Shown here: piece after piece, positions 1 through 8,266 of the stretch
Position numbering within the stretch: the first letter of the stretch is position 1
Layout of the letters: each line of letters opens with the position of its first letter
Source of the DNA: Perkinsus olseni
Lineage: Eukaryota; Perkinsozoa; Perkinsida
Assembly: GCA_013115125.1 (NCBI GenBank)
Contig: JABANN010000555.1
Span: 1-21,537 of the forward strand
Reading direction: 5' to 3'
DNA length: 21,537 nucleotides
The notes under the pieces: generated by a model
What the model saw: only the letters and a program-made list of their open reading frames with translations
The model's database searches: none
What the model was told of the DNA's origin: nothing
Translations under genes and position numbers: made by a program

Positions 1-1735
1 CTCAAGTTCATCACCTAGAACCTTTGTATACTTTGACGGCAAAGAGTCTTGAGTTGTCTCAATTCCGTCATACCGTTGCTGGTACTGCTAACCTTGTGGG
101 CATCTTCTACTAGAAGCCTTCTAGGTTAGCAGTGCTAGCCTGCCTGCTGCTGCAGGGACAGCATCGACGCTAGCCGTTGGCACCACCTGAGGGGTCCGAG
201 ATCCGGGATCCGAGCACTGACCTAGTCACCATCGCTATATTAGTGGCTGGGTATCGAATGGTTGCCTCAGTCTGACCGAATGCGCGCGGCTCGTCCGAAG
301 ACTCTGAATGTGATCCATTTTACACTGAAGCTGTTATTCGATGCTGGTATTCGTGTCCCGACAGAAATAGCGCATGCACAGGGGACGTTTCAGGCGAGGC
401 TAGAGGAAACGAAAAAAACTATCACGAGGGGTGTCTGAGAGTATGAGTTCGACAGTGAGCCTCACGGCTTCACGCCCCTGCGGAAAGGGGCTGATGGATG
501 CTGGAGAGCATGAAAGATGTAGGAGGCTCCTAAAATCTCGTTTCATTGCTCCTACTCATGTGTCCTAGGAGCAATGAAACGAGATTTTGAGGGATAATAT
601 CCCTGGGATATGAAATCTCTCGCGCATCCCCAGTTTGGGTACGCAGGATGGGCGGAACCGTTCAGCAGAACCAATGGATCTGAGCCTCCACGATGGCCCT
701 GAGCCATTGTAGAACAGCCACGAGAGGTCCAATGGTGAACTGCCGGGCCCCGTGATTGTTACTGTCAGTTAGTCACTGATATTGTGTCAGTTCGCTGAGA
801 GAAAGCTTGGGCCTGACACCACCGGGTCCTCACGTGGTCGCCGCTTGTATGGCGGCCCGCCGAAACGAGTGAGTGTGATGGGTTCTGTTATGCGGTCATC
901 ACCGAAATGATGCCAGAATGACGCTTTGGTGGCAACAAATTGATGCTGAATGGGCTCCGGGTATGAAGGTTCATGAGGATGTTGATCAACGCTGTGAGAA
1001 CGCTGATGAGACTCTTGGCTAGTTGAGGTTCATCAAATTCTCGCTTGTGGTGTGCAGAATTATTCTACCAGATTCTAGTAACTAGAATCTCCCATAACAG
1101 TGGCGTTGCCCGTAACATGTATTGCCTCGTTTCCACTCAATAACACCCCACAAGCGGCATTAAAGACACTCTGAGCTAGTTATACGCCAAAAACGTCAAA
1201 GAAAAGATACTGGCGAACTAAATTTTAGTCACTAACAAGGTTGATGATGATTCGTTGTGAAAAAAGCCTGTTATGGCGGAACATCTTCAGGAAAATGTTC
1301 AAACAGCAGCAGCAGAGAGTAGGCCAGAGGTCAGCGTGGGGTACCGCAATAACAGCCCTAGTCCGCGTCCCCGAGGCATTGTCAATGCCGCATTGATGAT
1401 AGTGCTGAGGGCATGTGCCCTGACAGACACTCCCACCACAAAAAGCCAGAGCACGGAGTTGGGCATCGAACCAGATAATAATTATAAGGGAGAGGTAGGT
1501 CTGAACCATATTAATGATAACTTGTGAAGGACGGCTGCCAGCCCCACACAGTCACTCACAACACTAGGCCACTGAATGTGAACGGACCAAAACTCGTGAA
1601 GTATACAGCGTATACTATACACTGCACCTGGATACGGAGGCGGTGTTCGACCTTGCAACGTTACCAAGAGCGTTCTGAAAGTTGTTATGTGGACTTTAAT
1701 TTCAAGCGTGCACGCTCCCATCGCACGGACCCTCA
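1..1735. other. Non-coding stretch, no gene recognised
   Basis: No reading frame here has convincing protein character. The open frames are short, overlap on both strands and mostly lack ATG starts. The only strong structure is the perfect hairpin at 532-588. Smaller inverted repeats occur, for example AGATTCTAG/CTAGAATCT near 1071-1091. An ATG-initiated frame at 1273-1527 (+) begins MAEHLQENVQTAAAE but resembles nothing I recognise and is not called. Confidence 0.5.
532..588. repeat. Perfect 23-bp inverted repeat with 11-nt loop
   Basis: Bases 532-554 are the exact reverse complement of 566-588, with an 11-nt spacer at 555-565. The RNA of either strand would fold into an unbroken 23-bp stem. 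The repeat lies in otherwise featureless DNA. It could be a small fold-back element, a precursor-like hairpin RNA or a palindromic insertion. The sequence shows the structure but not whether it is transcribed. Confidence 0.85.
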
Positions 1736-2285
1736 TCAAGGCACTTCATTCGGCACTGCCGAATCGGAAGCACGCAGAGGCACTGTCGCGTCACCACGGG
1801 ACAGAAGGGGGACATGTCCCTCGGGATTGGCGGGAGCGGATGGGAAGGGTTTCAAGTTGCGGCCAGCAGCAGCTGGAAACAATGCGTCGGAGGCATTCAA
1901 ACTGGGTGAATTCTCATGGTTCAGAGGTTTAACCTCGGAGGTTGTGGGAATGCGTGCGGCTGCGCTCCCCGTCGGAGCCAAGTGGAGTGCTCCATCTACA
2001 AAATCCCTAGCCCAGTTTTGTAGTCCCAATTTGGGACTATCTTCCATCGTTGCGCTTCCAGAGGACCGTGGGAAAATAGCGAGCCATCTCTCATCCGGAC
2101 TTTGTTGATGACTGGCTGTGCTCCCAGTTGAGGAACTCATCGATCAGGACAATGAAGCTCGGATATTTGGCCGTCGCAATCTCATCCTGAGCGTTCCAGA
2201 GAAGCTCCTTGAACTTTTCATCTCTCTCTCCTGCAATCCACGGTGCTAAATCGCGAAAGTTGGGATTTCTCCGCGGGTAGGACAT
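1736..2285 (-). CDS. Small hypothetical protein, probably two exons
   Basis: I do not recognise this protein. Minus-strand reading starts at an ATG at 2285 (MSYPRRNPNFRDLAP) and runs through a charged, soluble-looking segment containing FKELLWNAQDEIATAK and FIVLIDEFLNWEHS. A GT-AG intron at 2055-2112 (58 nt), the size used by the neighbouring genes, keeps the phase open into a second stretch. That stretch has MEDSPKLGLQNWARDFVDG and then a Pro/Ala/Ser-rich tail ending at a stop at 1736-1738. The product would be about 160 residues, with no membrane segment and no signal peptide. The opposite strand is also open for 194 codons (1524-2108) but without an ATG start, so strand choice rests on protein character only. 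Confidence 0.35.
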
Positions 2286-3056
2286 ATCAAGTTGGATAGC
2301 ATGTGTATTTCAAAGAGAGGAGTTCACTCACATATCGCTATTTGCATAACGGTTCTAGTGGTTCTGGTGATAAGCTGACTTAGAATCCCTTCACCAAGTA
2401 ATAAGCAACTCAATCCAAAGCCTTGTTCTCAGGAGTATATTCGTTCGAGAGACTGGGGTTGATCGGAGTACCAGCAACAAGTCGATTGAAGGCTTCAATT
2501 TGAAGCTAATAGTGACGGGGATCAAAGGAAAAAGACAACAAATCCGAGGATCTATGACAATACTGCTATGAGATGGTCTTCAACTGACAATCCTAATCTT
2601 GAATCGACTAGCGCTAGGCTACAGTGAAACGGTTAGATATGCAAAACTGTGGGGGCGACCATCATGACACAATCAGTAGGGCACGCCCACAATGGCAGCG
2701 CTGCTGCCGCAGCAGCACGACCGTTCGGAACAACGCAAGAGGAATCTATGGAACTTCTCCCTGGCTTATCGACATTGATGACTGAGGTGAATACATAAAA
2801 ATATCCTCTGGGATGTCCCTAGGAAGCGCCCTACACCGTTCAGGTTGCTGCAGAGCGATTCAGCGGCATTCTAGCAGCCTCGCGCCGCTGGCACGTGTCA
2901 CTCTTCCATGGTTTCTGGCTGGTCCAGGGTTCGATCCCAGGCCACAGCATTTTTCCACGTTCCCGACTCACTCTACGAATTTCGTGGCGCGTGACACAGC
3001 CCGCCGCTACTGGCCTCCGGCTACCAACTCTTGTAGCGTATGGTGAACTGATAGTG
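2286..3056. other. Intergenic stretch, nothing clear
   Basis: No coding exon, RNA gene or repeat can be supported. The sequence TTCGATCC near 2928-2938 resembles a pol III B box, but no T-stem pairs around it. An open + frame runs through 2895-3056 into the first called exon of the next gene, so its true 5' exon may lie here. Confidence 0.4.
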
Positions 3057-4498
3057 ATGCTTATCCTCGTTGTCCTCTTGTGTGTCTATCACAATACCGT
3101 TAGCTTCGGGCCTGGGATTCCTAGGCTGGAAAATTAACCAAGGTTTGCCGGGTGAACTTTCGGATAACACTGCGACCAAACATAATACCACTCCACCGCT
3201 ACTTCCCGCTACACACCTGGTGGGGAGCTGAGGTAGTCGTCCGCTTCCGAACTTACCCAAAATCACCCGAATCGCCTCTCCAGGAGTTCTACGAATTCGT
3301 CGCTGATGGACATGATAGGCTATCAGAGGCAACTTCATCACGAACTTGTTGCCTTCCGTCACTCCCTTCATAAGCTTCGTACCTGCCGAGTATTTTTTCA
3401 GTGCGTTGGGTATCATTATGGTCCTGCCGATGCCCCAAGGGGACGCGTCTCAGTCCCTTGCCCTACCCCAGGGGAAGCCCGCAGTGGTCCTGCGGTACTG
3501 CGTGATGACTCTGTGGGTCCTGATACCCTTTAGATTCGTAGTAGCAATCATCATCAACAGTGGTATCCAAGGTTGAAGCAGGTCACTAGCGGATGGAAGA
3601 TTCTGGACCTCTTCGGTGTCCTCTTACTCAGCATCATTGGGACGGTACTACTGAGGGAAGACCCAATACTCAGGCCCTGCTCCGAACGCCTACTGGCTTG
3701 CCTGGGCGAGGTAGTAATAGTAGTAGTGGTGGACTACCACCGGTAGTCGTAGTAGCGATGTTGTATTCATTAATTTAAAGATTGTCATATCGACAAAAGA
3801 TATTATTCAATGCTAATGGTGAGTATTATTCACTGAGAATGAGTAGTAGAGGGTCGTGGTGGTGTCTGGAAGCGCGCTCAGAAGGATGTTAGGACCAGAT
3901 GGTAATGGCGGAATCTTGGCCTTGTCCGAGACCCGCACGGTGTCCCCTAGATTATCATAATGGCTTACCGACTTATTTGTAGCTGTGGGCAACTTTGAGA
4001 TGTCATTGACCATCATTTCAGTCCTGCGGTCCCGGTGGGAGTATGTGCCTGATGCCCTTCGGAATGATATCTTTCATAAGTTGTCTCTTCGACCTCATCA
4101 CCTTCATAGCCGTGCTCATGAAAACTATATCATATTCTTTTACGGGCATGCCACTCTTCGCCACTCTCGTCTTCGGCATCAGCGTCATTACCGAGGTAGT
4201 ACCACACCTCCACCTACTCCTGTCCAGTCATCACCACAGGCGATGGCAGCTTACAACGTTTACCTCATCGTCACAACCATGCAAGGAGAGCAGCAGCAGG
4301 TCAATGGCGACTCGGCAAGGCCACCGCCGTTCGCTCAGCCCCTCTACACAGCGCAGTGCGTATCATTCTCTCATGAACTTTGCGCAGGGCGGCCGTCGCA
4401 GGTACCGACCGCAACAGCAGGACGAAGAAGCGGCGCATGAGGGTCAAGCTGGAGGGGCCTTTGTACCATTCCAAGGAACAGGCACTAGACTGGGATAG
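3057..4498 (+). CDS. Multi-pass membrane protein with C-terminal SHP-like (p97/Cdc48-binding) box
   Basis: About 296 residues, read from ten short exons whose phases agree: 3057-3098, 3143-3232, 3284-3357, 3402-3420, 3472-3537, 3582-3710, 3850-3939, 4022-4195, 4240-4299 and 4352-4498. Most introns are 44-52 nt. The exon at 3850-3939 and its flanking introns are the least certain, and the start at 3057 is the first ATG rather than a proven one. Hydrophobic segments are MLILVVLLCVYH, VVLRYCVMTLWVLIPF, LDLFGVLLLSIIGTVLL, MISFISCLFDLITFIAVLM and PLFATLVFGISVI. A hydrophilic, basic then acidic tail ends in FQGTGTRLG, matching the FxGxGxxLG form of SHP boxes that bind the N domain of p97/Cdc48. By analogy with Derlins an ER-membrane role is possible, but no Derlin motif is visible and I cannot assign the family. 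PIGV follows 109 bp downstream on the same strand. Confidence 0.6.
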
Positions 4499-4570
4499 GA
4501 TCTTTTTATCAACCTCACATGACTTCGAAATAGTTTCTTTTTTACCTACTTTTTTTCGTTGCTGATGGTC

Positions 4571-4598
4571 ATCATCATCATCATCCTCCCGTTGTCAG
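4571..4598 (+). promoter_or_regulatory. Probable splice-leader or 5'UTR acceptor before PIGV
   Basis: A pyrimidine-rich run ends in CAG at 4596-4598, nine bases before the PIGV ATG at 4608. There is no upstream coding exon in phase and only 109 bp to the previous stop. This fits a trans-splice acceptor or the acceptor of a 5'UTR intron. The trans-splicing reading depends on the inferred organism. Confidence 0.35.
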
Positions 4599-4607
4599 CG
4601 TGTTGTT

Positions 4608-5864
4608 ATGACCCTCAGCATTTCGGCCAAGATCGCCCTATCGGCTGCGGCATCTCGAGTCCTCTGTCTTTCGATCGGCCTCCTCTCTGCGCGGTACCTG
4701 CACCCCTATGATACGTCTGGGAACATCTACCCGGGTGCACAGGACGGTTTGGGGAGGTGGCTCAGCCCGCTGGCCTACTGGGACGGCGTCTACTTCCTGC
4801 GGACGGCGGAGATCAAGGGCTACGGGTATGAGCACACCCACGCCTTCTTCCCGGGCCTGCCCATCGCCATCAACCTCTTCGAAGGTCTCCTGCCGTCCGC
4901 CATGCCTCGGATGGATCGGTTGCTTCTGAGTGGCCTTCTCATTACAAACATCTCCTTTGTTGTTGCAGCTGTCCTGCTCTACTGGCTGGGTCTGGCGGTT
5001 TTAAGTGGTGACCACGCGGCTTCGATCGCTTATTATGGCGCGCTGTTCTTTGCAATTCCGATGAGTAACATCTTCATGTCGGCTATTTACACAGAGTCCC
5101 TTTACTGCTTGCTCACCTTTGGGGGGCTCTTGCTGCTCTACAGCACCAGTAAGGGCCATCACACAGGGGCGCTGGTTAGCTCGGCGGTTCTGCTGGCCGC
5201 TGCGACTTTGACCAGATCCAACGGCACGCTGAACGCCCCTTTCTTCGTCTCCTATGGCATCCATAATAGGTGCATCCTCCTGGTCATACCCCTCGTCCTG
5301 CTAATCGTCCTTCCCATGGTGGTCTATCTCCACTACGCGAGGTCCCTCTACTGCTATGATGGTGATGACCTGGCCAGCCGGCCCTGGTGCTCGGGGAGAG
5401 GGAACGTCTACAGCTACATTCAGAAGGAGTACTGGCATGTCGGTCTGTTTGACTACTACACCCCGAAAAATATCCCCAACTTCCTCCTCGCAATTCCGTC
5501 GATGACCATCGCCATCACCGCCGTCGTCCGAGGTCTCCTCGTCTACTGTCCTCCCCTGCGGAAAGCCCTATCGCCCAAGGCGTGGCTGCATGGTGTCGTT
5601 ACTGCTGCTAATGACTATGACCGCTCGCCCTTCGTCTTTCAGCTGATGGTGCTGACGCTGTTCACTTTGCTGTGTGCAAACGTTCAAGTCATCACGCGTT
5701 TGCTGACCGGCTGCCCTCTCTACTACTGGCAGCTCGGGAAGCTCTACAGCGATGCTAAGTTGAGTCGAGGGAGTCGGGTATTATTTTCTGTCTATTTGTT
5801 GTTCCATTGTGCATACTTCTTCATCGGCCCTGTAATGTTTTGTAACTTTTTGCCGTGGACGTGA
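4608..5864 (+). CDS. PIGV: GPI mannosyltransferase 2 (PIG-V/Gpi18), GT76
   Basis: Single open frame of 418 residues, close to yeast Gpi18. The enzyme adds the second mannose of the GPI anchor precursor on the lumenal side of the ER, using dolichol-phosphate mannose. Family landmarks are in order: an N-terminal membrane segment; WDGVYFLRTAEIKGYGYE followed by HAFFPGLPIAINLFE near residues 58-90; the ATLTRSNGTLNA block near 200; RPWCSGRGNVYSYIQKEYW with VGLFDYYTPKNIPNFLLA near 260-295; and a C-terminal FTLLCANVQVITRLL and CPLYYW block near 360-375. Multiple hydrophobic helices lie between these. The start at 4608 leaves the correct N-terminal membrane helix. Unlike every neighbour it has no intron. 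TGA stop at 5862-5864. Confidence 0.93.
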   Translation: MTLSISAKIALSAAASRVLCLSIGLLSARYLHPYDTSGNIYPGAQDGLGRWLSPLAYWDGVYFLRTAEIKGYGYEHTHAFFPGLPIAINLFEGLLPSAMPRMDRLLLSGLLITNISFVVAAVLLYWLGLAVLSGDHAASIAYYGALFFAIPMSNIFMSAIYTESLYCLLTFGGLLLLYSTSKGHHTGALVSSAVLLAAATLTRSNGTLNAPFFVSYGIHNRCILLVIPLVLLIVLPMVVYLHYARSLYCYDGDDLASRPWCSGRGNVYSYIQKEYWHVGLFDYYTPKNIPNFLLAIPSMTIAITAVVRGLLVYCPPLRKALSPKAWLHGVVTAANDYDRSPFVFQLMVLTLFTLLCANVQVITRLLTGCPLYYWQLGKLYSDAKLSRGSRVLFSVYLLFHCAYFFIGPVMFCNFLPWT

Positions 5865-6244
5865 GCGTCGGTTTCCTCCCGCCCGCCGGATTGGTAAACT
5901 CATCATCACGCTTTTGCGTTGTCAGTGGATGAGGGCGTCTCGAGTACACTGACCATCAGGCTGATGGCCACGCTGACCATGGCCTGCATTGAGGGACACA
6001 GCACGTGCTCGTACTGATTGACGAGTCTTCACCATGCGGCCTTTCTTTTGTTGACTATTTGTCGACGGCGCTGTGCTGAAAGTTCGGGAGGCCTCGTGGT
6101 AGATGGACGCCCATTAAATGATGTCACCTCTACCATCAGACCTTTCCACCAACCGGCTGGGCTCAGCCCAACAGAGCACTTTACTCACGTTTGGCATACT
6201 TGTGAGTGCGTTTACTCTGTACCCTCAGTAGGCCGGCAAGTCAG
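5865..6244. other. Gap between PIGV and the next + strand gene
   Basis: This holds the PIGV 3' region and probably the promoter and first exon of the next gene. A frame from 6018 reads a hydrophobic HAAFLLLTIC followed by Arg and Cys. It could be joined to the exon at 6245 by a 57-nt intron starting at 6188, but it lacks an ATG, so I do not call it. Confidence 0.4.
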
Positions 6245-7747
6245 GCCGTCACTGTACTCGTCGCCGCGACGCTATCCTACTCGAGTATCGAACCTCTGCT
6301 GAGGGCCCCGGTCGTGTCACAGGCCTTGCCATCGCCGGGCCTTGGTGAGTATGATGGACGAGTATGGTTGCAGACAGTCTTTAGTACGCAACTTAGTTCC
6401 TCGGTTGCTGTGTGAAACGGGACGGTAGGCACCAAGGATGACCTCCTACTGGCTCCACATTTCATAAGCTATTACGTCGGCCTCGGCATACCGCCCAGTC
6501 AAATGCTCATCATATTGCATTCGCAGACACCGGACTCTCAAGAGCTTGTGGAGTTCAGAGATTTGATAAACAGGTGACGCATCTTACGATTTCGTATGAT
6601 GCAGGCTTCGACCTAAGATACGCTTCCAGTGTGAGTGTGGAGGAGTGGATCGGCGAATACTCGAGTGAAGTTATGGAAAGACGCCGTAACAAGATGATGA
6701 AGAAAACGCATCGGCTACGGGAGGCCGATCATTGGATCGTCCACGCCGACTCCGATCAGCTCCATCAAATTCCCGGTGGAAATATTCAGTCATTCCTGTA
6801 GGCAGCAGCCTTCACGACATCAGTGAAGTCAACATCCTCAGGCAAGTGGTCGAAGACGAGGGCTACAACGCCGTCTACGGCCACTACGTTGACCGTGTGA
6901 CACAAGACGGCGGCCTCCCTTCAGTTCGCGTACTCCCGCCGATAGACTTTACTTCGTCCAGGACGTCATCCTGCATAGACCGCCCCCTCGATATTCGACC
7001 AGTTCCCGCTGGCTTGTGATGTGACGAAGGCCGTGGTTGGGATTGATGTACGGGTGACCCTGATCAGTCCCTTGTTCGGGGTTCGCATCAGGTGCCTCAG
7101 AAGGTGCTGGCCTTTCGAGCGTATCTTAGGTCGAACCGAGGCGGTGGCAAGGTGAAGAACGAATCTTTAGCGTGCGTTTATCCGGTCCTCCTCAAATCCC
7201 ATCACTTCAAATGGGTCCACCAAGTGAAGGAGAAGTTGCAACGACGAGTTCAGACGTAACATTCTGCCCATTACTCGGGTCAACCTAAGATACTCTTTGT
7301 GGCATACTCTGATCAACTTAAGATATCTTTCCCGAACTTTCGCTTTGAACGAACTCGCCCAATGACGTATCCGAAATAAACACTCAGGTATGTCCACTCT
7401 CTGCCTGATCACTACTTTCTGTGCTCGATAAACTCGCCTTAACTCATCCCTCTCGAAACAAGACACATCGGTGCTAGCCTGACTGAGCCGCTCTTCGGCG
7501 TTGGAAAACTCACACACACATACGTTTCGGCTTACAGCTCCATCATAGCACGCCACAGATTTTTAGATACCAACGTAAAGGCTACGGTTGGTGGCAGGAG
7601 AGCCAAAACGTATTGGACCACCTCGAGCAGCACTCAGGCCGTCTGTGTGTTGAGTGCAGCAATCTGTCCTGCATCACCGCCGAGACCAAGCTCAAACGAG
7701 TAGTGAGCATCCCTGAGGCTGAGGAGATCGCCTTTCTTCCTCTTTAG
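6245..7747 (+). CDS. GT-A glycosyltransferase, Glyco_tranf_2_4-like (N-terminus unresolved)
   Basis: Seven exons fit in phase: 6245-6344, 6429-6573, 6630-6797, 6842-6929, 6979-7047, 7101-7255 and 7567-7747. Introns are 84, 56, 44, 49, 53 and 311 nt. The first exon reads a hydrophobic AVTVLVAATLSYSS, a likely signal or anchor; no ATG is assigned. Landmarks follow: GTKDDLLLAPHFISYYVGLG (nucleotide-sugar binding start of the fold), DHWIVHADSDQLHQ (metal-binding DxD), EGYNAVYGHYVDRVT, APSIFDQFPLACDVTKAVVG, HHFKWVHQV, and a C-terminal block GYGWWQESQNVLDHLEQHSG with LCVEC. The order matches the Glyco_tranf_2_4/GT92-like proteins, which act in the Golgi or ER lumen. The sugar and acceptor cannot be told. 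Stop TAG at 7745-7747. The gene is convergent with unit A of the GT31 array. Confidence 0.75.
6605..6622 (+). repeat. Dispersed motif, copy 1
   Basis: GCTTCGACCTAAGATACG, inside the 56-nt second intron (6574-6629) of the Glyco_tranf_2_4-like gene, close to its acceptor. Confidence 0.7.
7121..7136 (-). repeat. Dispersed motif, copy 2 (inverted, in an exon)
   Basis: GTATCTTAGGTCGAAC on the + strand. It lies in coding sequence and encodes YLRSN, so it may be a coincidence of codon choice or an exonised copy. Confidence 0.4.
7277..7293 (+). repeat. Dispersed motif, copy 3
   Basis: GGGTCAACCTAAGATAC in the 311-nt intron, the first of two copies there. Confidence 0.7.
7311..7327 (+). repeat. Dispersed motif, copy 4 (degenerate)
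   Basis: GATCAACTTAAGATATC, 34 bp after copy 3 in the same intron and orientation, suggesting a local tandem duplication. Confidence 0.5.
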
Positions 7748-8266
7748 AGAGTGCCCGGTCACGTCCTTGACATTTGCCCCGTTGGGCGTCTTGTCTGACT
7801 GTGACAGTCTTTTCCCCTTGTCACTCGCGTAGCGTTTGGTAGTGCCTGGCCTACGATTTTTGAGTGCGCAAGTTTAAAGTCCAACGCCGACAGTACGGCT
7901 TCAATAAACCTCTCTATAGGGGATCAGTTGAGCCTGTTCATCAAGCCAAGGAATGTTGCTCTCAGGGCGAGGTCATCGTCAGCTGGGGATTTGCGAGTGT
8001 CTAGGGAGCCCGAAAGGTCAGTGTGGCTCTTCGATTGCGTCTTTCCACGTTTTACACGTCCTCCGGTACATCGTATATATACTCTCCTCCATTCTCAACA
8101 CGACGTGAGTCGAGCAAAGACTACAACTGTGGTCCTCCAGGGTTACTGGATAGCTTGCAACCACTTATCCATTTTGTTTGGGATTCGTGTTGCCGAAAAC
8201 TACCAACAAAAGGCGGAGAGTGTACAGAGAAGAGGTGCAGGAATTGTTAGTATACAAATAATATGA
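7748..8266. other. Convergent intergenic region
   Basis: This separates the 3' ends of the + strand glycosyltransferase and unit A. A + frame at 8023-8250 without an ATG ends in a cysteine cluster (DSCCRKLPTKGGECTEKRC). It could be the last exon of a small cysteine-rich protein or chance. No terminator or RNA gene is visible. Confidence 0.4.

Larger units (their letters stand above)
7256..7566 (+). other. Over-long intron carrying two copies of the dispersed motif
   Basis: The donor GTAACATT and acceptor TTTTTAG give exact phase continuity (AC|A, Thr) between RRVQ and YQRKGYGWW. At 311 nt it is about six times the usual intron here. It holds motif copies at 7277-7293 and 7311-7327, 34 bp apart, and the opposite strand is open for 129 codons across it. 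It may be an intron enlarged by a small insertion. Confidence 0.6.

Noticed and set aside
1524-2108. 194-codon + frame as a gene
   Set aside because: It has no ATG start and a biased, repeat-free but unstructured composition. The opposite strand gives a more protein-like reading with a normal-size intron.
2925-2940. B box-like GGTTCGATCC, possible tRNA
   Set aside because: The bases around the loop do not form a T-stem and there is no convincing A box or acceptor stem at the right distance.
3021-3416. 131-codon open frame on the minus strand
   Set aside because: It is antisense to phased exons with membrane character on the + strand, and its own product has no recognisable features.
6574-6604. 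A 31-nt intron ending at ATGCAG
   Set aside because: It breaks the reading frame. The 56-nt alternative ending at 6629 restores the phase.
7167-7556. 129-codon minus-strand frame as a gene
   Set aside because: It overlaps the conserved HHFKWVHQV exon and the intron of the + strand glycosyltransferase. Only its openness is noted.
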